From NCBI GenBank assembly GCA_963794995.1, contig CAWCFV010000002.1, positions 372,001 through 436,000 of the forward strand: 64,000 nucleotides of DNA. Reading direction: 5' to 3'. The notes under the pieces are model-generated. The model ran no database searches. It had not been told where the DNA came from and was given only the letters and a program-made list of their open reading frames with translations. The position numbers and the translations under genes were made by a program. This document shows, in pieces, positions 26,859-35,544 of this stretch. Numbering within the stretch: position 1 is the first letter of the stretch; each line of letters starts with the position of its first letter. The DNA is from CAWCFV01 sp963794995 (GTDB lineage: Bacteria > Actinomycetota > Actinomycetes > JACCUZ01).

Positions 26859-27553
26859 GCGACCGTCTCCAGCATCGGGTCGGCCAGTGGCTCGTCGCGG
26901 GCGATCCGGCGCCACGCCAGGAACCCGTACACGACGAGCACGCCGTAGACGCCGTAGAGGATCGCCGACGGGTAGAGCTTGAAGTACAGCAGCTCGGGGA
27001 CGCCGACCAGGTCGACCGCGATCCAGCACAGCCAGAAGTCCACCCAGCCCCGGGCCATCGCGTAGGTCGCGAGGATGGACCCGACGAAGATCCACGCGTC
27101 GGCGAGGAAGTACCACCACGGCGCCGGCCAGGTGGCACCGATCAGGCGGAACACACCGAAGAGCACCAGGACGCCCACCAGCGCCAGCAGCAGGTAGCGG
27201 CTGCGTTCGGCCGGTGTCGCCCAGCGCGGCGAGACGGCCGCGCCACCGGTGGCCACCCGGCCGCGCCGGGCCTCGCTCCAGCGCTTCCAGCCGTAGATCG
27301 AGACCCCGACGAAGAACACCTGGCGACCGGCCTGGCCCAGCAGCGGGATGGTCTGCCCGTTGACCGCGGTGCCGATGAAGACGGTGAACAGCAGGACGTT
27401 GCCGACGATGCCGACCGGCCAGGCCCACACCCGCCTGCGCAGCCCACCGATCGCCGAGGCGAAGCCGAACGCGTTGCCGAGGATCTCCCGCCAGGCGATC
27501 TCGTGCCCGCTGATCGTGAGGTGCGCCTCGTACAGGTCCTGGAACACGGTCAT
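26855..27553 (-). CDS. ribM: PnuC-family transporter, probable riboflavin importer RibM
   Basis: 232 residues with about seven transmembrane helices and the PnuC-family pattern of Trp-rich loops ([32 protein letters not shown]). PnuC proteins usually import nicotinamide riboside, but the actinobacterial branch found inside rib operons (RibM of Corynebacterium and Streptomyces) imports riboflavin. Its place between ribE and ribBA, with ATGA overlaps on both sides and an FMN riboswitch upstream, supports RibM. Substrate assignment rests on context. Confidence 0.86.
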   Translation of the reverse strand: MTVFQDLYEAHLTISGHEIAWREILGNAFGFASAIGGLRRRVWAWPVGIVGNVLLFTVFIGTAVNGQTIPLLGQAGRQVFFVGVSIYGWKRWSEARRGRVATGGAAVSPRWATPAERSRYLLLALVGVLVLFGVFRLIGATWPAPWWYFLADAWIFVGSILATYAMARGWVDFWLCWIAVDLVGVPELLYFKLYPSAILYGVYGVLVVYGFLAWRRIARDEPLADPMLETVA

Positions 27554-28176
27554 GAGGGGTTCTCCGGCGTGGTGGGGGCAGGGGCTTGCGCGGGCGGCAT
27601 CAGCCGCTCGACGTACTTGGCGACGACGTCGACCTCGAGGTTCACCGGGTCACCGGCCCGGCGGGTGCCGAGGGTGGTGAGCTCGAGGGTGGTCGGGATG
27701 AGGCTGACGGTGAACGAGTCGGCCGCGACCGAGGCGACGGTGAGCGAGACGCCGTCGACGGTGATCGACCCCTTGTGCACGACGTACCGGGTGAGGTCGG
27801 CGGGCAGTGAGATGCGCACCACGTCCCAGTGCTCGGAGGGCTCGCGGGACACGACCCGGCCGGTCCCGTCGACGTGGCCCTGGACGAGGTGGCCGCCGAG
27901 GCGGCCGCCCAGCTGGACCGGGCGCTCCAGGTTCACCCGGTCGCCGACGGCCAGCGCGCCGAGGCTGCTGCGGTCGAGCGTCTCGCGCATGACGTCGGCG
28001 CTGAACCGCTCGCTCTCGGTCCCGGTGACCGTCAGGCACACGCCGTTGACCGCGATCGAGTCGCCGCGCCCGGCGTCCTGCACGACGACGGGTCCTCGCA
28101 GGGTGAGCCGGACGCTGTCCCCCAGGTCGGTGAGTGCCACCACCTCACCCAGCTCCTCCACGATGCCGGTGAACAT
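27550..28176 (-). CDS. ribE: Riboflavin synthase alpha subunit (RibE)
   Basis: 208 residues with two lumazine-binding repeats: [12 protein letters not shown] at the start and [13 protein letters not shown] opening the second half, each with a [12 protein letters not shown] or [16 protein letters not shown] strand. It dismutates two lumazines into riboflavin. ATG at 28176 shares its A with the ribD stop (TGATG). Confidence 0.96.
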   Translation of the reverse strand: MFTGIVEELGEVVALTDLGDSVRLTLRGPVVVQDAGRGDSIAVNGVCLTVTGTESERFSADVMRETLDRSSLGALAVGDRVNLERPVQLGGRLGGHLVQGHVDGTGRVVSREPSEHWDVVRISLPADLTRYVVHKGSITVDGVSLTVASVAADSFTVSLIPTTLELTTLGTRRAGDPVNLEVDVVAKYVERLMPPAQAPAPTTPENPS

Positions 28177-29336
28177 CAGGCCTCCTCCGGGCCGCGGCGG
28201 GGACGGGCGACGACGCGCACGTCGGCGCCGGAGCGGCTCACGTCGACGACCTCGAGCGGCACGGCGTCGGCGAGCGTGCCGATGCCGGTGCCGGACAGCG
28301 CCGGCAGGCCGGCGCCGAGCAGGGTCGGCGCGAGGTGGGCCACGACCCGGTCGACGAGCCCGGCTCGCAGGAAGCCCCCGGCCAGGGTCGGTCCGCCCTC
28401 GAGCAGGACGTACGTGTGGCCCTTCGCGTGCAGCGCCGCCAGCAGCGCCCCGAGGTCTACCCGGCCGTCCGGCCCGGCGCCGACCTCGGCCACGGTGGCG
28501 ACCCACGTCACCGCCGCCGCGTCGAGCACCCGGGCGCCGGACGGCACACGGCCGTGGCTGTCGACGACCACGCGCAGCGGCTGCTCCGCGGCGAGGACCC
28601 CGTCGGGGTCGCGCACCGTGAGGTGCGGGTCGTCGGTGCGGACCGTCCCGGCGCCCGCGACGACGGCGTCGACCTCGGCCCGCAGCCGGTGCGCCTCGGC
28701 ACGGGACTCGGGCGAGGAGATCCACCGGCTGGTGCCGTCGGCCGCCGCGACCCGTCCGTCGAGGGTCGAGGCGAGCTTCCACACGACGAACGGGCGGCCG
28801 CGGCGTACGCCGGTCAGCCAGCGCTCGTTGGCCCGCTCGGCCTCGTCGGACAGCAGGCCCCCGACGACCTCGACGCCGCCCGCGCGGAGCACGTCGGCAC
28901 CGCCGCCCGCGGTCGCGGTGGGGTCGGCGACGGCGTGGACGACGCGGGCGACGCCGGCCGCCAGCAGCGCCGCGGTGCACGGCCCGGTGCGTCCGGTGTG
29001 GGCGCACGGCTCGAGGGTGACCACGACCGTGCCGCCCCGGGCCCGGTCGCCGGCCGCCGCGAGGGCCGTGACCTCGGCGTGCGGGCCGCCGGCCCGCTCG
29101 TGCCGGCCCTCGCCGACCACCTCGCCCCCGGGGCCGAGCACCACCGCGCCCACGTTCGGGTTCGGGTGGGTGGCCTCGCCGACCGAGGCGGACAGCGCCA
29201 CGGCGCGGCGCATCGCTGCCGTCTCGCGGTCGTCGGTCGGGCCCTGCACCGGTGCTCCTGCCGCTCGGGCGGGCTCCGGGGGTTCGCCGGGGACACCGGC
29301 GTCGGGCACCGGCGCCCGCGGCGGTGGCCGGGTCAC
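28176..29336 (-). CDS. ribD: Bifunctional pyrimidine deaminase/reductase RibD
   Basis: 386 residues. The N-terminal deaminase has HAEVTAL and PCAHTGRTGPC (zinc ligands); the C-terminal reductase (about 175-386) includes VWKLASTLDGRVA and LLEGGPTLAGGFL. It carries out the two steps after RibA in riboflavin synthesis. GTG at 29336 adds a ~37-residue proline-rich leader before the deaminase core, so a later start cannot be excluded. First gene after the FMN riboswitch. Confidence 0.94.
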   Translation of the reverse strand: MTRPPPRAPVPDAGVPGEPPEPARAAGAPVQGPTDDRETAAMRRAVALSASVGEATHPNPNVGAVVLGPGGEVVGEGRHERAGGPHAEVTALAAAGDRARGGTVVVTLEPCAHTGRTGPCTAALLAAGVARVVHAVADPTATAGGGADVLRAGGVEVVGGLLSDEAERANERWLTGVRRGRPFVVWKLASTLDGRVAAADGTSRWISSPESRAEAHRLRAEVDAVVAGAGTVRTDDPHLTVRDPDGVLAAEQPLRVVVDSHGRVPSGARVLDAAAVTWVATVAEVGAGPDGRVDLGALLAALHAKGHTYVLLEGGPTLAGGFLRAGLVDRVVAHLAPTLLGAGLPALSGTGIGTLADAVPLEVVDVSRSGADVRVVARPRRGPEEA

Positions 29337-29364
29337 CGGGCACCGCGACGTCGCCGACGCCCGG

Positions 29365-29511
29365 CGTGCTGCCTCCCATCCGGACTGTCACCGTCGGTCC
29401 CGGAGTTCCACCGGGTCAACCGGCCGGGCGTCCCACGTGGCTCGTGGGCTGCTCGGACGCGGGTCGCGGACTGTCACCGCCGGTTCGGAGTTGCACCGAC
29501 CCCGGAGCACG
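29365..29511 (-). promoter_or_regulatory. FMN riboswitch (RFN element)
   Basis: The minus-strand leader has the conserved RFN blocks: the closing stem CGTGC...GCACG (29511-29507 with 29369-29365), GGTGCAACTCCG, two copies of GGTGACAGTCCG, GGTGGAACTCCGGGACCG, and the 3' block GGATGGGAGGCAG. It ends 28 nt before ribD and should switch the whole ribD-ribE-ribM-ribBA-ribH operon in response to FMN. Confidence 0.95.
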
Positions 29512-29644
29512 CGTACGTCGAACCTGTACGGGGTCCAGTCTGCCACGGCGCGTTCGCGTCCGGGGGCTGCGCCGGTTCAGCGCATCCGCAGCTGCCGTCG
29601 GGCCGTAAGTGGGGGTCACGCGCACGTCGAGGGAGGGTGGCAGG

Positions 29645-30289
29645 ATGCTGACCGAGGTCGCCCCCGCTCCGAGGGGGCCGCAGGTGGCATTCCGGGGAGG
29701 CGCGCGCGTGACCGGTGCCCCTCGCGCGCGCCGCGTCCCGGACGAGCGGGACCACGACCTGGAGCGGTCGTTCCGCGACGGCGACGAGGCCGGGCTCGCG
29801 GCCGCGTACACCCGGTGGTCGTCGCTGGTCTTCACCGTCGCCCTCCGCGCGCTGGGCGACCGCGACGACGCCGAGGACGTCACCCAGCAGGTGTTCGTCG
29901 CCGCGTGGCGCGGGCGGGCCGGCTTCAACCCAGGCTCGGGCAGCCTGCCCGGCTGGCTGCTCGGGATCACCCGCAACAAGGTCGCGGACCGCTGGGCGGC
30001 ACGGGAGCGCGAGCGCCGGCAGACCGAGGCGGCGACCAGGGTGGCCAGCCTGCACCCCGCACCCTCCCCCGCCGACGACGTCACGGCCCGGGTGCTGCTC
30101 GCCGACGAGCTGGAGCGCCTCGACGAGCCGGCCCGCCGCATCATGCGGCTGGCCTTCTACGACGACCTCACCCACACCCAGATCGCCAGCCTGCTGACCA
30201 TGCCGCTGGGCACCGTGAAGAGCCACATCCGCCGCTCCCTCGGGCGGCTGCGCACCCGGCTGGAGGTCGACGATGTCTCCGCACGATGA
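29645..30289 (+). CDS. ECF-type RNA polymerase sigma factor
   Basis: 214 residues with sigma region 2 (about 30-105; [16 protein letters not shown]) and region 4 (about 145-205; [22 protein letters not shown] helix-turn-helix), and no region 3, as in ECF sigmas. ATG at 29645 is preceded by GGAGGG. Its 3' end overlaps the downstream RskA-type anti-sigma gene by 17 bp, the usual sigma/anti-sigma arrangement; the pair resembles SigK/RskA. Target genes are unknown. Confidence 0.93.
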   Translation: MLTEVAPAPRGPQVAFRGGARVTGAPRARRVPDERDHDLERSFRDGDEAGLAAAYTRWSSLVFTVALRALGDRDDAEDVTQQVFVAAWRGRAGFNPGSGSLPGWLLGITRNKVADRWAARERERRQTEAATRVASLHPAPSPADDVTARVLLADELERLDEPARRIMRLAFYDDLTHTQIASLLTMPLGTVKSHIRRSLGRLRTRLEVDDVSAR

Positions 30290-31070
30290 GCACACCAGCG
30301 CCGACGACCTGGCGCTCAGCGCGCTCGGTGAGCAGCTCGACGTCTCCGGCGAGACGCACCTGGCCGACTGCCCGCAGTGCCGGGCCGAGGTCGACGAGCT
30401 CCGCGCGGTGGTGGCCGGGGCCCGGGCGGCCACCGGCGACGACGTCCCGCAGCCGCCGCCGGACGACGTCTGGCGGGCGATCGTCGAGGAGCTCGGTCTC
30501 GACCCCGCCGCCGCGGCACCCGCGACTGCCGGGCTCGCTGCCGCCGGCCCGGCCGGGGTTCCCGCCCCGGCGGAGGTCCCCGGGCGTCCGGTGCCCTCCG
30601 CTGCCGACCGGCCGGCACGGTGGGGCCGCCGGAGCGCGGTGCTCGCGGCGGCGGCCGCCGCCGCGGGGCTGCTGGCCGGCTCGGTCGTCACCGGGCTGGT
30701 CCTGTCCGGTGACGACGACGGCGGCCAGGGCCAGGTCGTGGCCAGCACCCGGCTCGCTGCCCTGCCCGACCGGCGGGGCAGCGGCGAGGCCGAGGTGCTC
30801 GGTGTCGGCGACGCCCGGGTCCTCGAGCTCGACGTCTCCGGGCTGACCCCTGGCCAGGGCTTCTACGAGGTGTGGCTGCTCGACGAGAAGGCGGAGCGGC
30901 TGGTGTCGATCGGGCTGCTGGACCCGGCCCGGGGACCGACCGCCCGGTTCCCGCTGCCGGCCGACCTCGACCTCGCCACGTTCCCCGTGGTGGACGTCTC
31001 GCTGGAGCCGGCCGACGGCGACCCGTCCCACTCCGGCGACAGCATCGTCCGCGGCACCCTCACCGGCTGA
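30273..31070 (+). CDS. RskA-type transmembrane anti-sigma factor
   Basis: 265 residues. A zinc-binding anti-sigma domain is visible near residues 29-36 (HLADCPQC, H-x3-C-x2-C). It is followed by an Ala/Pro-rich linker, one transmembrane helix (about 117-140) and an extracellular RskA C-terminal domain (about 150-265; [15 protein letters not shown]). It should hold the upstream ECF sigma at the membrane until regulated proteolysis. Overlaps the sigma gene. Confidence 0.92.
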   Translation: MSPHDEHTSADDLALSALGEQLDVSGETHLADCPQCRAEVDELRAVVAGARAATGDDVPQPPPDDVWRAIVEELGLDPAAAAPATAGLAAAGPAGVPAPAEVPGRPVPSAADRPARWGRRSAVLAAAAAAAGLLAGSVVTGLVLSGDDDGGQGQVVASTRLAALPDRRGSGEAEVLGVGDARVLELDVSGLTPGQGFYEVWLLDEKAERLVSIGLLDPARGPTARFPLPADLDLATFPVVDVSLEPADGDPSHSGDSIVRGTLTG

Positions 31071-31087
31071 CCCCCGCCCGACCCCGT

Positions 31088-31155
31088 CGTTTGCGACATC
31101 CGTCACCGACACGCCGGGGCACTACCCGGCGTGTCGGGGAACCAGGTCGCAAACG
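31088..31155. repeat. Nested palindromic intergenic repeat, copy B
   Basis: Second copy of the element at 3764-3831: outer arms CGTTTGCGAC (31088-31097) / complement (31146-31155), inner arms CCGACACGCCGGG (31106-31118) / complement (31125-31137). Here it lies between the convergent anti-sigma and rpe genes. Copies share the same orientation and a nearly identical right half, while the left outer arm has diverged. Confidence 0.85.
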
Positions 31156-31170
31156 ATCATCAAGGGACGG

Positions 31171-31866
31171 TCAGGACGGGTCGCCGGAGGTCCACCAGGA
31201 CGCGGCGGTGGCAGCCTCGGCGGCGGCCCGGAGCTGCTGCACCGCGGTCGCGGGGTCGTCGGCCCCGTAGACCGCGGAGCCGGCCACGAACACGTCGGCG
31301 CCGGCCTCGGCGCAGCGCTCGATGGTGTCCCCGGCGACCCCGCCGTCGACCTGGACCCACAGGTCGAGGTCGCGGCCCTTCGCCAGCTCGCGGACGGCCC
31401 GGACCTTCGGCAGCACCAGGTCGAGGAACGTCTGCCCGCCGAAGCCCGGCTCCACGGTCATCAGCAGCACCATGTCCAGCTCGGGCAGCAGCTCGGTGTA
31501 CGGCTCGATCGGCGTCGCGGGACGCAGCGCCATCCCGGCACGCACGCCGGCGCCGCGCAGCTCGCGGGCCAGCTTGACCGGGGCGGCGGAGGCCTCGATG
31601 TGGAAGGTGACGCTGCCGGCGCCGGCCTCGGCGTACCCGGGTGCCCAGCGGTCGACGTCCTCGATCATCAGGTGCAGGTCGAGGGGCAGCGCGCTCACCG
31701 CGGCCAGCCGCTGGACCACGGGCAGGCCCAGGGTGAGGTTGGGCACGAAGTGGTTGTCCATGACGTCGACGTGCACCCAGTCGGCCGCCGGGGCGACCCG
31801 GGCGACCTCGCCGGCCAGGTCGGTGAAGTCGGCCGACAGGATGCTCGGAGAGATCTGCACGCCCAT
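31171..31866 (-). CDS. rpe: Ribulose-phosphate 3-epimerase Rpe
   Basis: 231 residues, a TIM barrel. Signatures are [13 protein letters not shown] at the N terminus, [16 protein letters not shown] (catalytic Asp, metal-binding His), [20 protein letters not shown] and QVDGGVA. It interconverts ribulose 5-phosphate and xylulose 5-phosphate in the pentose phosphate pathway; ribulose 5-phosphate is also the substrate of RibBA. Follows rsmB after a repeat-containing gap. Confidence 0.96.
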   Translation of the reverse strand: MGVQISPSILSADFTDLAGEVARVAPAADWVHVDVMDNHFVPNLTLGLPVVQRLAAVSALPLDLHLMIEDVDRWAPGYAEAGAGSVTFHIEASAAPVKLARELRGAGVRAGMALRPATPIEPYTELLPELDMVLLMTVEPGFGGQTFLDLVLPKVRAVRELAKGRDLDLWVQVDGGVAGDTIERCAEAGADVFVAGSAVYGADDPATAVQQLRAAAEAATAASWWTSGDPS

Positions 31867-31910
31867 GCCGGCGAGCCTAGTGCGCGGCGGTGCCGCTCAC
31901 CCGCGCCGCG

Positions 31911-32001
31911 GCTCAGCTGCGCCGCAGCAGTCCCGCTCAGCTGCGCCGCAGCAGTCCCGCTCAGCTGCGCCGCAGCAGTCCCGCTCAGCTGCGCCGCAGC
32001 A
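31911..32001. repeat. 24-bp tandem repeat at the rsmB 3' end
   Basis: Three perfect 24-bp units (31911-31934, 31935-31958, 31959-31982) plus a fourth copy matching over its first 19 bp (31983-32001). The fourth contains the end of rsmB (LLRRS and the TGA), so the array looks like a duplication of the gene's own tail into the rpe-rsmB gap. Each unit contains GCTGCGGCGCAGC, which can form a hairpin. Confidence 0.9.
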
Positions 32002-33371
32002 AGGACAGGTACATCGCGTCGGTGCCGTGCCGGTGCGGCCACAGCTGGACGTGCGGCCCCTCACCCAGGTCGGGCACCCCGGGCAGCAGCGGCCGGGCAT
32101 CGACCCGCTCGACCCCGTCGTGCCGGCGCAGGACGTCGCTGACGACCGTGCCGGTCTCGGCCAGGTGCGGCGAGCACGTGACGTAGGCGACCAGGCCGCC
32201 GGGCCGTACCGCGTCGAGCGCCGCGCCCAGCAGCTCGCGCTGCAGCGCCGCGAGCGGCGGGATGTCCGCGGGCTGCCGGCGCCAGCGGGCCTCCGGGCGG
32301 CGCCGCAGGGCGCCCAGGCCGGTGCACGGCGCGTCGACCAGCACCCGGTCGAAGGCCGCGGACGACCACGCCGGCCGGCGCCCGTCGGCGACCACCACGT
32401 CACCGGTGGCGCCGACGGCCCGCCGGACCAGCCGGGCGCGGTGCGGGGCGACCTCGGCGGCGAGCACCCGGGCGCCCCGGCCCTCGGCCAGCCCGGCGAG
32501 GAGCGCGGCCTTGCCGCCCGGTCCGGCGCACAGGTCCAGCCAGCGCCGGTCGGGCCCCTCCAGCGGCGCCTCCGCGAGCGCGACCGCGACCAGCTGGCTG
32601 CCCTCGTCCTGGACGCCGGCCCGGCCCCGGCGCACGGCCTCGACCGCCCCGGGGTCGCCGCCCGGCAGGACGGCCGCGTACGGCGACCACCGGCCGGGCT
32701 GCGCGCCCGCGGCGAGCAGCTCGCCGACCTCGGCCCGGCCCGGGCGGGCGACCAGGGTCACCGCGGCCGGCACGTTGTCCGCGGCCAGCAGCGCCGCGGT
32801 CTGCACGAGGTCACCGGACAGCGCGTCCCGCAGGGCCGACACGACCCAGCGCGGGTGGGAGTGCACGACCGCGAGATGACCCAGCGGGTCGGTGTCGTAC
32901 GGCGGCGCGACCTCCTGCAGCCAGGCCGCGAGGTCCTGACGTCCCACCCGGCGCAGCACGGCGTTGACGAACGCGCTGCGCCCCTCACCGAGGACCGCCC
33001 GGGCCAGCTCGACGGTCGCGCCGACGGCGGCGTGCGGCGGGACCCGCATGGCGAGCTGCTGGTGGGCGCCGAGCCGGAGCACGTCGAGGACCGGCGGGTC
33101 GACCTGGTCCAGCGGCCGGTCCGCGCAGGCGGCGAGCACGGCGTCGTACGTCCCGCGGCCGCGCAGGGTGCCGTAGCCGAGCTCGGTGGCGAAGGCCGCG
33201 TCGCGCGCCTCGGTGACCCCGCGGTCCCGCAGCAGCCCGGGAAGGGTGAGGTTGGCGTAGGCGTCGCGCTCGGCGACGGCGCGCAGCAGGTCGAACGCGA
33301 CCCGGCGCGGGGCGTCCGGCTGGGCGCTTGGCGCGGCGGGCCGGCCGTCGGCGGGCGGGCGGCGGGGTCAT
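31985..33371 (-). CDS. rsmB: 16S rRNA (cytosine-967-C5)-methyltransferase RsmB (frameshifted near start)
   Basis: After removal of one surplus base in the G/C run 33352-33363, the gene encodes 461 residues. It has an N-terminal NusB-like RNA-binding domain (VAFDLLRAV...[18 protein letters not shown]) and a SAM methyltransferase domain with [34 protein letters not shown] (catalytic Cys) and [11 protein letters not shown] (second Cys). The ATG at 33371 overlaps the fmt stop as ATGA, but its frame leaves the NusB domain after ~7 codons. In the domain's frame there is no ATG/GTG/TTG until 33139. One base restores a natural start (MTPPPAADGRP). The 3' end is embedded in a 24-bp tandem repeat. Confidence 0.85.
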
Positions 33372-34303
33372 CCCAACGCCCCGCCCTCGAGGTCGCGGAC
33401 CCCGCGGGCCCACGCATCGGCCGCCATCGGCCGGCGGCCCGCCGCGCGGACCTCGCCGAGCCGGACGGCGCGGCCGTCGCCGGTCCCGACGATCACCTCC
33501 CGCCGGCCGACCCTGACCCGGCCGGCGTCGAGCGGGACGTCGTCGGGGCCGGCCACCGGCTCGACCGGGCCCAGCCCGACCCGCTCGCCCTGCCAGGTGG
33601 TCCACGCCCCGGGGGCCGGGGTGCAGGCGCGGACCAGGCGGTCGACCCGCTGCGCGGTAGCCGACCAGTCGACCCGGGCGTCCGCCGTGGTGATCTTGGG
33701 TGCGAGGCTGACCCCCTCGGCGGGCTGCGGCCGGGCCACCAGCTCGCCGCGCTCCAGCGCGTCGAGGGTGGTGACGAGCAGCCCCGCCCCGGCCACCGCG
33801 AGCCGGCCGAGCAGGTCGCCGCTGGTGTCGCGCGGGCGGACCGTCTCGGTCATCACCGACAGCACCGGCCCGGTGTCCAGGCCCTCCTCGAGGGTGAACA
33901 CGCTGGCGCCGGTGACGTCGTCGCCGTGCAGGAGGCAGTGCTGGACGGGCGCCGCCCCGCGCCAGGCGGGCAGCAGCGAGAAGTGCAGGTTGACCCAGCC
34001 GTGCGCGGGCAGGTCGAGCAGGCTGCGCGGGACCAGCGAGCCGTAGGCCACCACCGGGCAGCAGTCCGGCGCCAGCTCCGCGAGCCGCGCGTGCAGGGCC
34101 GGGTCGCCGGCACGGGCCGGCTTCAGGGTCTCGACACCCGCCTCGGCGGCCCGGACGGCGACCGGCGAGGCGACCTCGCGACGGCCGCGGCCGGCCCGAG
34201 CGTCCGGCCGGGTCAGGACCGCGACCACCTCGTGCCGGGATCCGAGCAGCGCGTCCAGCGCAGGGACCGCTGCGTCGGGGGTCCCCGCGAAGACGAGCCG
34301 CAT
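33368..34303 (-). CDS. fmt: Methionyl-tRNA formyltransferase Fmt
   Basis: 311 residues. The formyltransferase domain begins [16 protein letters not shown], contains the substrate loop ([27 protein letters not shown], with the catalytic Asn/His) and [11 protein letters not shown]. The C-terminal OB-like domain covers about 205-311. It formylates initiator Met-tRNA. ATG at 34303 follows the def stop by 20 nt. Confidence 0.95.
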   Translation of the reverse strand: MRLVFAGTPDAAVPALDALLGSRHEVVAVLTRPDARAGRGRREVASPVAVRAAEAGVETLKPARAGDPALHARLAELAPDCCPVVAYGSLVPRSLLDLPAHGWVNLHFSLLPAWRGAAPVQHCLLHGDDVTGASVFTLEEGLDTGPVLSVMTETVRPRDTSGDLLGRLAVAGAGLLVTTLDALERGELVARPQPAEGVSLAPKITTADARVDWSATAQRVDRLVRACTPAPGAWTTWQGERVGLGPVEPVAGPDDVPLDAGRVRVGRREVIVGTGDGRAVRLGEVRAAGRRPMAADAWARGVRDLEGGALG

Positions 34304-34323
34304 CGTGTGGTCGGGCCGCAGCG

Positions 34324-34869
34324 CTAGAGCGCGCGGCCGCCCATCGGGTGCGGCGAGAGCTTGACCGGGGGCGCGGTCCCGCCGGCCCACTCGGCCTCGC
34401 GGATCGCCTTGAGCGCGGCCTTGCGCTGCTCGCGGTCGAGCCGGTCGATGAACAGGATGCCGTCGAGGTGGTCCGTCTCGTGCTGCACGCAGCGGGCCAG
34501 CAGGTCGGTGCCCTCGACGGTCACCGGCTCGCCGTGCATGTCGAAGCCCTTCGCCACCACGCCGTAGGCCCGGACGCAGGGGTAGGCCAGGCCGGGGAAC
34601 GACAGACAGCCCTCGTCGTCGTCCAGCGTCTCGTCGGTGAGCTCGAGCGAGGGGTTGACCAGGTGCCCGAGGACGTCGTCGACGTGGTAGGTGAACACCC
34701 GCAGCCCGACGCCGATCTGCGGGGCCGCGAGCCCCACGCCGGGGGCGTCCAGCATGGTGTCCTGCAGGTCCCTGACCAGCGTCCGGAGCTCGCGGTCGAA
34801 GTCGACGACCGGCTCGGCCGGCGTGCGCAGCACCGGGTCGCCGAAGAGCCGGATGGGCTGCAGGGCCAC
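34324..34869 (-). CDS. def: Peptide deformylase Def
   Basis: 181 residues with the three deformylase motifs [18 protein letters not shown] (metal Cys) and QHETDHLDG (metal His pair, catalytic Glu). It removes the N-formyl group from nascent proteins, working with the adjacent fmt. Start at 34869; a 48-bp gap separates it from the HAD gene upstream. Confidence 0.96.
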   Translation of the reverse strand: MALQPIRLFGDPVLRTPAEPVVDFDRELRTLVRDLQDTMLDAPGVGLAAPQIGVGLRVFTYHVDDVLGHLVNPSLELTDETLDDDEGCLSFPGLAYPCVRAYGVVAKGFDMHGEPVTVEGTDLLARCVQHETDHLDGILFIDRLDREQRKAALKAIREAEWAGGTAPPVKLSPHPMGGRAL

Positions 34870-34917
34870 GGGGCGTGCTCCTTCTCGGGTACGGCGGGGG
34901 GTGGGCGGTCGCCCAGT

Positions 34918-35544
34918 CTACGGCGCCCCACGCAGCAGCCCGAGCCGGTGCAGGTCGTCGCGCAGGTCGTCGGCGCCGACGAACCGCAGCCCGACCATCC
35001 CGGCGCGCCCGGCCGCCTCGACGTTGACCGCGGAGTCGTCGACGAACACGGTGCGCCCGGCCGGCAGCCCGTGGCGGTCGAGCAGCAGCCGGAAGACGGC
35101 CGGGTCGGGCTTCATCACGCCCTCGACCCCGGACACGACGACGTCCTCGAACAGCTCGAGGAACGGGAACCGGCCCCGGGCGTGCGGGAACGTCTCGGCC
35201 GACCAGTTGGTCAGGGCCAGCAGGCGGACGCCTTCACGGTGCAGGTCGTGCAGGACCTCGACGGTCCCCGCCACCTCGCCCACGAGGGTCTCGGCGAACC
35301 GGGCGGGGTAGGCCGCCAGCAGCTCGGCCCGGTGCGGGAACCGTCGCGAGTGCTCGGCGACCAGGTCGGCCCAGCGCGCGCCGCCGTCGGCCCGGCGGTT
35401 CCAGGCAGCGAAGTCGACCTCGGCGAAGAAGTCCTCGATGCCGTCGTCGGGCAGCAGCCGGCGGTAGAGGTGGCGCGGGTCCCAGTGGACCAGGACACCG
35501 CCGAGGTCGAACACGACGGCCACGGGGGGCGGGGGGCTGCTCAC
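34918..35544 (-). CDS. HAD-superfamily phosphatase (subfamily IA)
   Basis: 208 residues. Core motifs: motif [14 protein letters not shown] (nucleophile Asp; the usual second Asp is replaced, DLGGV), motif II LLALTNW, motif III Lys in GVMKPDP, motif [10 protein letters not shown]. The LGGV form is common in the YihX-like branch acting on sugar phosphates, but substrate is unassigned. GTG at 35544 overlaps the priA stop (GTGA). Confidence 0.87.
   Translation of the reverse strand: MSSPPPPVAVVFDLGGVLVHWDPRHLYRRLLPDDGIEDFFAEVDFAAWNRRADGGARWADLVAEHSRRFPHRAELLAAYPARFAETLVGEVAGTVEVLHDLHREGVRLLALTNWSAETFPHARGRFPFLELFEDVVVSGVEGVMKPDPAVFRLLLDRHGLPAGRTVFVDDSAVNVEAAGRAGMVGLRFVGADDLRDDLHRLGLLRGAP

Noticed and set aside
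27829..30846. 1005-codon open frame on the plus strand
   Set aside because: It crosses ribE, ribD, the FMN riboswitch and the sigma factor in other frames; no homology pattern.
31911..32001. Possible CRISPR-like array
   Set aside because: The 24-bp units are contiguous with no spacers, and no cas genes are present; it is a simple tandem duplication.
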